Below, piece after piece: positions 35,237-42,900 of a DNA stretch of 64,000 nucleotides. The position numbers were made by a program, and so were the translations under genes. The DNA is from JACJXW01 sp964418125 (lineage in GTDB: Bacteria > Bacteroidota > Bacteroidia > Chitinophagales > Saprospiraceae): the NCBI GenBank assembly GCA_964418125.1, contig CAYQKY010000013.1:1-64000 (forward strand). Direction: 5' to 3'. Within the stretch, counting starts at the first letter, position 1. Each line of letters begins with the position of its first letter. The notes under the pieces are model-generated. The model saw only the letters and a list, made by a program, of their open reading frames with translations. It was not told where the DNA came from and made no database searches.

Positions 35237-36265
35237 ATGAAAATTCAGAGCATCTTTTTTTTCTTTCTTTTGCTGTGCTCCTGCGATTTCATACAGGGCA
35301 ACCGCATTCCTCCTGATGTCGTCACGGAGCCCGTGCCCTACGACTCCGATGACCCCGCCATCTGGTGGAATAGCGCCAGCCCGGAACAGAGCATCGTCTT
35401 TGGAACAGACAAACAGTCAAAGGGCGGCCTTTACGCTTTCGGGCTGGATGGAAAGATCATCCCGGAGAAGTCGGTAACCGGCCTGCGGTATCCGAATAAT
35501 GTAGATGTAGAATACGGTTTTCGGCTTGGCCAGGAGGAAGTGGATATCGTTGCCGTCACAGAACGAGATGGCAGGGCTATTCGGATCTTTTCCGTACCCG
35601 GAATGAAGCCGCTGGATAATGGGGGTATTCCTGTTTTCCAGGGAGAGCGTGGCTTCGGATACCGCGAACCGATGGGCATCGGCCTGTACCGGGCTCCTTC
35701 CGGTGAGGTGTTTGTCGTTGTGAGCCGCAAGGGAGGGCCGAAGCAAGGCTATCTGTGGCAATACCGGCTGGAAGAAGACGGAGGAACGATAAGGGCGGTG
35801 CTGGTGCGCAGGTTCGGAAAATTCAGCGGCTTCCAGGAGATAGAGGCCATTGCCGTGGACGACGAGTTGGGTTTTGTCTATTATTCGGACGAAGCTGCCG
35901 GTATCAGAAAATATTATGCCGATCCGGCGGGAGGCAATGAAGAGCTGGCCTTTTTCGGCAGAGAAGGCTTTATGGGGGACCGGGAGGGCATCGCCATTCT
36001 GGATAGGGGCCAGGGAACTGGACTCATCATTGTATCGAACCAGCAGGGATACGCCTTTAGGGTTTTCCCGCGGGAAGGGCTGCCCGGAAAGCCCCATCAG
36101 CACCCTTTTCTACAGGAATTCCTGCTTTCCACCTGGGAGACAGACGGATGTGAGGTGAGTACAGCTGATTTTGGGCCGAATTTTCCGCACGGGCTGTTCG
36201 TTGCCATGTCTGATGACCGCACTTTCCAGTTTTACGAGCTGGAGAAACTGGGGCTGGGTAATTGA
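35237..36265 (+). CDS. Beta-propeller phytase (3-phytase), lipoprotein
   Basis: A 342-residue lipoprotein with a short signal peptide and lipobox (LLLCSC). The Ca2+-dependent beta-propeller phytase motifs are visible: DSDDPAIWWN, GTDKQSKGGLYAFGLDGK, LRYPNNVDVEYGF, IEAIAVDDELGFVYYSDEAAGI and DREGIAILD. Residue spacing fits the six-bladed Bacillus phytase. It hydrolyses phytate (inositol hexakisphosphate) to release phosphate and would act outside the inner membrane. Its stop is 1 bp from the convergent rpsU copy. Neighbours do not include phosphate-uptake genes. Confidence 0.88.
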   Translation: MKIQSIFFFFLLLCSCDFIQGNRIPPDVVTEPVPYDSDDPAIWWNSASPEQSIVFGTDKQSKGGLYAFGLDGKIIPEKSVTGLRYPNNVDVEYGFRLGQEEVDIVAVTERDGRAIRIFSVPGMKPLDNGGIPVFQGERGFGYREPMGIGLYRAPSGEVFVVVSRKGGPKQGYLWQYRLEEDGGTIRAVLVRRFGKFSGFQEIEAIAVDDELGFVYYSDEAAGIRKYYADPAGGNEELAFFGREGFMGDREGIAILDRGQGTGLIIVSNQQGYAFRVFPREGLPGKPHQHPFLQEFLLSTWETDGCEVSTADFGPNFPHGLFVAMSDDRTFQFYELEKLGLGN

Positions 36266-36266
36266 A

Positions 36267-36464
36267 TCAATCCTCCTGCTCTTCCTGTTGCTTCTGGAGC
36301 AGGTATTGTGCTTTCAGCAGTTCATTGCGGCGCCTGACCGATGGCTTGGTGAACTGCTGGCGGCGGCGGAGTTCTTTAACGACTCCCACATTACGGTGTT
36401 TGCGTTTGTAGCGCTTCAGCGCCCGGTCGATGGACTCTCCATCCTTTACTTCAATAATGATCAT
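36267..36464 (-). CDS. rpsU: Ribosomal protein bS21, copy 1
   Basis: A 65-residue bS21 protein, starting MIIIEVKDGESIDRALKRYKRK, with the basic KPSVRRRNELLKAQY helix and an acidic Gln/Glu tail. The ATG at 36464 is used; the long N-terminal extension up to 36593 has no bS21 similarity. An AAAAAGG stretch stands 5 bases before the ATG, the strongest Shine-Dalgarno-like match among the three copies. bS21 binds the 30S platform; in Flavobacterium it helps sequester the anti-Shine-Dalgarno. The last residues differ from the other two copies, so the three are diverged paralogs rather than recent duplicates. Confidence 0.95.
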   Translation of the reverse strand: MIIIEVKDGESIDRALKRYKRKHRNVGVVKELRRRQQFTKPSVRRRNELLKAQYLLQKQQEEQED

Positions 36465-36737
36465 AAATGCCTTTTTAAAAAAGTTTACAACAAAAAGCAT
36501 CAAGCGGCAGGCAACTGCCCGGCTTACACTTTCGAAAATTAAAGAAACAAAAGGGGCGTAGAACGCCCTTTTCCATGAATGGAAATCATACAATTCTCGC
36601 TGCCAATGGATAAAATTATCTTACTCGGGTAGGAAGACCAGCCAATGGAGCAATTGAATGACGCCGCAAAAATAGGGAATTTACTGGAAAAAACAATGCC
36701 TTGGATGAGCCGCACTTAGGAGCGGGCCCAAAAGCCA

Positions 36738-36935
36738 TCAATCATTGCTTTCGGCATTCTCTTTCTCCTGCTTATAGATGGCCTTGAGCACCTCTTTGCG
36801 GCGCTTGACGGAAGGCTTGGTGAACTGCTGCCGGCGGCGCAGTTCTCTGATGAGTCCGATGTTGCGGTGCTTGCGCTTATAGCGCTTCAGCGCCCGGTCG
36901 ATGGATTCGTTGTCTTTTACATTGATTATTATCAT
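36738..36935 (-). CDS. rpsU: Ribosomal protein bS21, copy 2
   Basis: A 65-residue bS21 protein, MIIINVKDNESIDRALKRYKRK at the start and KENAESND at the end. It is separated from copy 1 by 273 bp. It shows no Shine-Dalgarno-like sequence in front of its ATG (AATTCAACACTAT), in contrast to copy 1. The next gene upstream is the RRM protein, whose terminator (36982-37033) stands between them. Expression may therefore be independent. Confidence 0.95.
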   Translation of the reverse strand: MIIINVKDNESIDRALKRYKRKHRNIGLIRELRRRQQFTKPSVKRRKEVLKAIYKQEKENAESND

Positions 36936-36981
36936 ATAGTGTTGAATTAAAAAAGGGGAAATAGTGCGTCCCCATTCGTTT

Positions 36982-37033
36982 AAAAAATCAAAAAGTGGGG
37001 CCGGAGCACCACACCGTTAGTGGTGCTCCGGCC
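36982..37033 (-). terminator. Rho-independent terminator of the RRM gene
   Basis: A perfect 14-bp stem (36999-37012 with 37020-37033, GGCCGGAGCACCAC) has a 7-base loop and, on the minus strand, is followed by a T-rich stretch (CTTTTTGATTTTTT). It starts just after the RRM stop codon at 37041 and would end that transcript. Confidence 0.88.
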
Positions 37034-37040
37034 GATTGGT

Positions 37041-37334
37041 TTACCAGCGGTTATAACTGTTGCTGTTATAATTGCTGGAGGTGCGGCGCTCATTTCGGGG
37101 GCGCGCCTTTTTGACGACGATCGTCCGTCCGTGGAGTTCGGAATCATTGAGTTCGTTGATGGCGTCAACAGCGGCCACTTCGTCATCCATCTCTACAAAT
37201 CCATAGCCTTTAGACCGGCCAGTGTCATAATCCATGATCACTTTGGAGGAGGATACCTCGCCAAATTCTTCAAATACGTGCTGGAGATCTTCGCTGCTCG
37301 TGTCGTAACTGAGCCGTGCAATAAAAATGTTCAT
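37041..37334 (-). CDS. Small RRM-domain RNA-binding protein
   Basis: A 97-residue protein with one RNA-recognition motif. RNP2 is IFIARL (residues 3-8), RNP1 is KGYGFVEM (about 43-50), and a basic, Asn/Ser/Tyr-rich tail (NYNSNSYNRW) follows. Small RRM proteins of this kind in Bacteroidota and cyanobacteria are often linked to cold adaptation and bind single-stranded RNA. It is flanked by rpsU copies on both sides, all on the minus strand, which suggests a translation-related role. The upstream 250 bp hold no obvious promoter match that I would defend. Confidence 0.92.
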   Translation of the reverse strand: MNIFIARLSYDTSSEDLQHVFEEFGEVSSSKVIMDYDTGRSKGYGFVEMDDEVAAVDAINELNDSELHGRTIVVKKARPRNERRTSSNYNSNSYNRW

Positions 37335-37582
37335 AACAAAAAGAAAAAATTAATTAAATAAAAAAATACCTCTGCGGGAAACAGTATGCTGTTACGCCTA
37401 TACAAAGCAATACAGCCATGTTTCCCAATGGGCGATCAAACGATTAGTACAACTGGTGGAAAATTTTCAGGTAGGAAGAAAAATAACCTCAGGCCAACGG
37501 AACTAATGATTGATGGTGCAAAGATACACATTAATAACAGGATAACAAGGCCAAGAGTTTGTTTTCCTGTCTAAGAAGGGAG

Positions 37583-37780
37583 TCAGCTCTGCTCTTCTTC
37601 CTCTTGTTTTTCCTGCTTGTAGATGGCTTTGAGCAGTTCATTACGCCGCTTTACCGACGGCTTGGTATATTGCTGGCGGCGGCGCAACTCCTTTACGATT
37701 CCAACGTTGCGATGCTTGCGCTTATAACGCTTCAGCGCCCGGTCGATGGATTCGTTGTCTTTTACATTGATAATGATCAT
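37583..37780 (-). CDS. rpsU: Ribosomal protein bS21, copy 3
   Basis: A 65-residue bS21 protein starting at 37780 (MIIINVKDNESIDRAL); the open frame continues upstream to 37852, but the extra residues are not bS21. The tail is KQEEEEQS. AGGA sits one base before the ATG, too close to be a good Shine-Dalgarno. It differs from copies 1 and 2 by about ten residues each, so there was no recent homogenisation. Upstream up to the MITE at 38013 lie about 230 bp without a gene; they contain no feature that I could identify. Confidence 0.94.
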   Translation of the reverse strand: MIIINVKDNESIDRALKRYKRKHRNVGIVKELRRRQQYTKPSVKRRNELLKAIYKQEKQEEEEQS

Positions 37781-38012
37781 ATCCTGTTCAAGGTTTTTGT
37801 TATAAAATGTTGTCTTCCTTTCGCGCAGGAAGCCTGTCATCGCAAAAAACACAATGATACCTGCCGTGGAGTTCCCGCAGGATACAGCCAGATAAGGCAG
37901 CCAGATGGTGGAAAAGTACTCAGGTGAGAAAAACCAGCTTATTAACCCACGGGGCTCATGAGGAATTTCATTTATATAACAAAATAAACACTTCTGAGGT
38001 TTGCTCTGCCTC

Positions 38013-38176
38013 AGTGCTTGTTTGGAGGTAGTGCTTTGGAAGCGAAAGTTGTCAATTCTGGGTTCTCAGGAGGCTCATTTTGGGGTGCATAGCACCGCTA
38101 CGGACCCCAAAATAGCCGAAATGAAGTTCCAGAAGTGGCAATTTGCAGCCCAAATGACTACCTCCAAACAAGCACT
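38013..38176. mobile_element. MITE-like element with 20-bp perfect terminal inverted repeats, family A
   Basis: Exact 20-base terminal inverted repeats (38013-38032 AGTGCTTGTTTGGAGGTAGT and 38157-38176 its complement) enclose 124 bases. An inner stem pairs ATTTTGGGGT with ACCCCAAAAT around the centre, so the whole unit is an imperfect palindrome with no coding capacity. Shorter relatives are at 5581-5641 and 7060-7073. It ends 6 bases before the pfaD stop, so its hairpin may also end the PUFA operon transcript. No clear target-site duplication was seen. The surrounding 37781-38182 has no gene. Confidence 0.75.
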
Positions 38177-38182
38177 CAGCGC

Positions 38183-39814
38183 TTACAGGCCGAGTGCTGC
38201 TTCAACTCGTTTTTCTTCAGGAAGGAACCTTTCCCAGGCCAGTGGAAAGCCCACTCCCTGCATCGCCAGCGATTGCACCCGGTACAGGTAGGCTGCTCCC
38301 TGCATGATCTGTTCCGCCACGTCGGCAGCCCTGCGGTTTTCGTACTGTTCCAGGTAAGTTCCCTTCACCCAGTCGTTGAAAGCGCCCATGGCCGGGCCGC
38401 ACCAGATCTGATAGTCCTGCGCGCGGCCCTGTGTGCCGGCATTGGCCCAGTTGGAGGACAGCCCCAGGTACCAGCGGAAGATGAGGGCCATCCTGCGGTG
38501 GGGGTTGCCTTCGGCCCGTTCGATCTGCTCCGGGTCGCGGCTGCGGAAAAACTCGATGCAGTCCTGCCAGACGGCCTCCAGCGGCCGCTGGAAAACCTGT
38601 TTCTCCAGCTTCTGCCGCTCTTCTTCCGGGATCTCTTCTATGGACTTATAGCGGAGGTAATATTCGTAAAGCTTTTTGGCGCGCGGCCCGAAGAGCGTAC
38701 CCCTTTTCAGCACCTGCAGTTCGACTCCCATCTCGAACATGTCGGAAGCCGGCGCCATCATGACGTCGGTGGAGGCCACCGTAGCCAGCAGCTTGCGCAC
38801 ATGCTCGGAAGTACCTGCTTCCACGCAGGCCTGGTTGGCCGAGCCGGTGACGACATAGGCGGCGCCCATCATGAAGGCCGCCAGGGTGGAGGCCGGAGTG
38901 GAAATGCCTCCCGCCGCTCCGACGCGGATCTTCTTTTCGTACTGATACTTATCCTGCATCTCATCCCTCAACTGAATGATGGACGGCAGCAGGGCCACCA
39001 GGGGCCGGTTGTCGGTATGGCCGCCGGAGTCGGCCTCGACGGTAATGTCGTCGGCCATAGGGACATGAGCGGCCAGAGCTGCCTGCTCCGGTGTGATCTT
39101 GCCCTTTTCCAGCAGCAGCTTCAGGAAACGCTCCGGAGCAGGCTGCATGAAATGGGCCGCCACTTCTTTCCTGGATATCTTTGCAATGACCTTGTTGTTG
39201 ATCACTACTTCGCCATCCGGGCCCCGGCTCAGGCCCGCCACACGGTAGTGTACAATATGCTCGGTGAGGGCGAGAAAGGCGGAGGCCTCTACCACGTGCA
39301 CTCCCTTTTCAAGGTACAACTTCACCGCCCCCGCTTCCAGCGCCTCCTCGTTCGGGCTGTGAATGAGGTTGAAGGCGTAGGTTTGATGGGGGAGCGCCCC
39401 TTGTATTTTCTCAATAGCCTGCAGCACCCGGGAAGGCACCAGCCCGGCGGCGCCGAAAGAACCGAGTAGTCCTGCCTTGCCCATAGCGATAACCAACTCT
39501 TCGGAGGCAATGCCATTGGCCATGGCGCCGGTCTTGTAGGCGTATTTCAGCTTGTAGTCTTCGCGGAAACTAGCGTCGCCAAGCTGCCCGGGAGGTAAAG
39601 CACCGGCCATTGCGAGCAATTGGAGCCCTTTGCCATCAGTGCTGAGCTCGCCTTCGTTGCTCAGCCCTATACGGCCGCGGAAGTCCTGTACGACAAAGCA
39701 GGGCAGTTCCGTCCGGGCCAGCTTTTCGCAGATGCCGGCTTCGTCGAAAGCGATGGCCCGGGGAGAGCCTTTCCAGTGGAGGGGAGATGGGGTGCCGTGA
39801 TATTTGAGTTCCAT
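38183..39814 (-). CDS. pfaD: PUFA synthase enoyl reductase (PfaD)
   Basis: A 543-residue FMN-dependent enoyl reductase of the 2-nitropropane dioxygenase-like TIM-barrel family that completes PUFA elongation cycles. Recognisable stretches are HWKGSPRAIAFDEAGICEKLA near the N-terminus, LPCFVVQDFRGRIGLSN, and VGAAGGISTPASTLAAFMMGAAYVVTGSANQACVEAGTSEHV with the phosphate-binding GGIxTP loop (about residues 278-320). The C-terminal half has the PfaD-type helical region ending ERFLPEEKRVEAALGL. It is the fourth biosynthetic gene of the Pfa operon, 159 bp after pfaC, with a long palindrome in the gap. Length is typical for PfaD. Confidence 0.93.
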   Translation of the reverse strand: MELKYHGTPSPLHWKGSPRAIAFDEAGICEKLARTELPCFVVQDFRGRIGLSNEGELSTDGKGLQLLAMAGALPPGQLGDASFREDYKLKYAYKTGAMANGIASEELVIAMGKAGLLGSFGAAGLVPSRVLQAIEKIQGALPHQTYAFNLIHSPNEEALEAGAVKLYLEKGVHVVEASAFLALTEHIVHYRVAGLSRGPDGEVVINNKVIAKISRKEVAAHFMQPAPERFLKLLLEKGKITPEQAALAAHVPMADDITVEADSGGHTDNRPLVALLPSIIQLRDEMQDKYQYEKKIRVGAAGGISTPASTLAAFMMGAAYVVTGSANQACVEAGTSEHVRKLLATVASTDVMMAPASDMFEMGVELQVLKRGTLFGPRAKKLYEYYLRYKSIEEIPEEERQKLEKQVFQRPLEAVWQDCIEFFRSRDPEQIERAEGNPHRRMALIFRWYLGLSSNWANAGTQGRAQDYQIWCGPAMGAFNDWVKGTYLEQYENRRAADVAEQIMQGAAYLYRVQSLAMQGVGFPLAWERFLPEEKRVEAALGL

Positions 39815-39850
39815 GATTATTTCGGTTGTATGGATTTGTGAATCATCTGA

Positions 39851-39970
39851 ATTTTTGATGTTCGATTTTTGATTTTTGATTTGCGATGTGGCTTGGAGGA
39901 ACTGCTCTTATTGTGCTGCCTGCATTGGGGCACATCAAAAATCGCACGTCAAAAATCAAACATCGCAAAT
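39851..39970. repeat. 40-bp imperfect inverted repeat between pfaC and pfaD
   Basis: Arms 39851-39890 and 39931-39970, rich in GATTTTTGAT-type blocks, pair at 31 of 40 positions across a 40-base loop. It fills most of the 159-bp gap between the two operon genes and could attenuate or stabilise the transcript. Repeats of this composition are often found in intergenic gaps of this bacterial group. Confidence 0.6.
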
Positions 39971-39973
39971 TAC

Positions 39974-42900
39974 TCATGCTTCTTCAATGCCCAGCGCCAG
40001 ATCCGTCACCTGGTAGATGCGCATCTTATCATTCCAAAGGTAGGCATCGGCGATGATGGCCAGCCGCTCCCCTCTTTTTTCAATGCTTTTGAGGTGTACC
40101 TCCAGGTGCATTGCCTTTACGTTCAGCAGGATCTGCCCCCGGTATTTCCAAACCGTCTTGTGGTTCGGAAGCTGGATGAATTTCGGATTAGTGAAATCAT
40201 TGCCCAGATCCTGCTGCAATGCGTAAACCTGCATGGCCTGCAGGATGGCCTCTACGCCCAGAGAGCCGGGCATCACCGGGTCCTGGTAGAAGTGGCAGGT
40301 GAAGAACCAGTCGTAGGGTTTCATGTATTTGGTGGCATGGATGTAGCCTTTGCCGTACCGCCCCTGGTTTTTGGCGATGATCAGCTTGTCCAGCAGGTCA
40401 AGCTGATCTTCGGCCAGGCGGTAATGGGGCTTGCCGTCGGAGGCCTTGTAGAGCTTCATTTTGCCATACAGGGAGTCCAGCCTGACCTGCATATAGTCTT
40501 TGGGTTGAAGCTGCTCGGTTTCGAACCATGGCGCCACCTCTTTTCCATTGTCAAGCCCCACCTGGGAGGCCAGGGCTTCGCCGGGGAAAAATCCGAAGGA
40601 GGATTTCCCTTTGTAGAAAACCTGCCCGTCCACCGACAGCTCGAAGGTGTAATTCTGCAGGATGGTGCCGCCAAGGGCTACCGAGGAAACCAGCACGGCC
40701 TTATTGGTGATGGTTTTGCCCCGCAGGTCCGTGCCACCGGGCAGATCGAACAGCTCTCCTTCCCCGTCCAGGTTGCGGAAGTAGAGGTTCTTGTCCGGAA
40801 ACTGCAGGGTGCTGCCCTGATAGGCGCCCAGCAGGCCGCAGGGCTGCAGGGCGATCTCCATCAGAATGGAGTAGGGCATGGTATTGGCGGAATTCTGTTC
40901 GTAGTACCAGGCGCCGGCCGGCACGTCGTACTCCGCCAGGATGGCAGAGGGTTTGGAGAAGTCAAAACGTTCGCCCTCGATTTTCAATACCCTCGATATC
41001 AGCTGCAGGTCCGTATTGGGCTGCCGGGAGACCGTCCTACCGTCATACACGGCGAATTCCTGCCCGAAACACTTCGACAGGTCGTCCAGGGCGAAGGTGG
41101 TGATGTCCTTTTCGTTCAACAGGGCTCCTTCCGAGCGGGGGGAGATCTTTACCCCAGGGGTTTCTTCCAGGTAGCGCGGGTTCGACTTTTCCCTCAGCTG
41201 CAGGCCCAGGTTCTCGAAATGCACCGTCACCACCCCGTCCGAAATGATCTCCAGGTCGCCGATCACATAGGGGTTGGGGATCAGGCCGATCTCCTTGATC
41301 TCCAGTTTGTAGACGAGTTTGGTGTCTTTGGGCGTCACCTGCTTGCGGCAGCGCACCTTTTGCGGAAGGTCGAAGACAGGCTGGTAGCGGGCGTCTTTCG
41401 TCAGGCGCTGCAGGCCCAGCATCAGCATGAAGAAGCGCAACAGGTTGCCGCCGCCTTCGGCCTGCAGGGAGCCCGCCAGCACTTCGTCGTCCCGGAAATG
41501 GCAGGGGAAGTACCAGTCGCCCGGGTGCAGGTCCTTCTCCGCCACGATATATCCCAGCCCGTAGGCGCCGCCCGTCAGGTCAACCGAGGTGATGCGGTCG
41601 ATCATCAGGATCTTTTCGGGAGGCAGGCAGAGAGACGGGTTACGCCCGTTGGCGTAATAGGATTCGTCCCCGAAGCATTTTTCCATGTCGCCGTTGATAA
41701 GGTGGCGAAGGTCTTCCTTGGAGAAGGATGTCTTGTGGGTTTTCAGCAGGGGAGTGAAGTGTTTCTTCGGGGCATTCCGTTTGGCTGCCAGCTCGCCCTC
41801 GGTATACACCACGCCCTGGCCTTCCTCCAGTTGCTCATCGGTGAAGAATCCGGCGCAGCCGCCGTCCATTTTAAGCACCAGGCGATCCTGTACGTAACAG
41901 AGATAGCTGAAAAAGAACAGCAGGTTGTCGCCGTTGCGCACGAAGGAGTTGATCGAAATGTCATAACGCAGGGTTTGCCCCTCGAACGGCAGGTCATCGA
42001 CGAAAGTCAGGGTGCAGTCGAGCAGGCGGTAGACGAGGTTGCCCTTGTTCTGAAAGTCGATGCCGAGGTAGGAGATCAGCAGCAGGTCACACTGGCCAGA
42101 TTCTACGGAAACTGCCCATGGGATCTGCCGGTCGGTAGTGAACCAGGCGCCGTAGGGGATGTCATATTCCGTCTGCATGGTGGAGGGCCTGTATTCCCCC
42201 AATTTGGCGTTCAGGCCGGTCACCCGGCTCACCAGCAGGTAAGGGTGCATGGGCAGCATCACCCGGCGGCGGTAAGTGTCGATGGGGGCATATTCCGGCC
42301 CGAAGACCCTGGCGATGCTGCCGGTGGCGAATTCTTCAAGATCTTCCTGCGAGAAGATGATGGTTTTGCCTTTCAGGTGCTCGCCGGACTCGTAGTCCTG
42401 CAGCTGCAGTCCGTTTTCGCCTACCCTCTCCTGTTCGTCTGTGAGCTCGGGCATTATTGTTGCTGTTTTGGTTTCCATAGTGTAAATGGATTCTGTAGAA
42501 GGTAAAAAATTGATAATGGGGAGCTCCTCTTCTTCGCCGCCCGCCAGGGCCAGGGCTTTTGCCTTTTTCCTGGTTTTGACGGCTGCGAAATAGTTACGGT
42601 TCTCCTCGCTGAGGAGGGTATCGAAAATACGCGCCCCGCCGGGGACGATCTTTTTCAGGAAGCTCCTGGCCTGCCGTTCCGGCCTGGCAGGCGGATAGAG
42701 CATGGAAAGATCAGGGTTTACCCCGTGGCTGGACAGTTGGGCAAGCAATTCCAGAAGGGACTGCGCATCTGGCTTGCCTTTCTGGTCGATGCTGACTGCC
42801 AGGTGCTCCTCGTCTCTGAGAATATCCTTTATCCACCCGGAGCAGGTAGCATTGGCCCCTACCTCGATGAAGATGCGGGCGCCGGCATTGTAAACGGATT

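Noticed and set aside
36465..36475. Strong Shine-Dalgarno autoregulation of rpsU as reported in Flavobacteriia
   Set aside because: Only AAAAAGG is present before copy 1, and copies 2 and 3 have no well-spaced match, so I do not claim that mechanism here.
36465..36593. N-terminal extension of bS21 copy 1
   Set aside because: The extra 43 residues have no bS21 resemblance, and the other two copies start at the equivalent MIII position.
39869..42505. 878-codon plus-strand open frame opposite the pfaC gene
   Set aside because: It is the antisense shadow of a GC-rich coding region; composition is Gln/Val/Gly-rich without domain motifs, and the minus-strand protein has clear catalytic residues. 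The same holds for 44693-46384 and 47242-49062.
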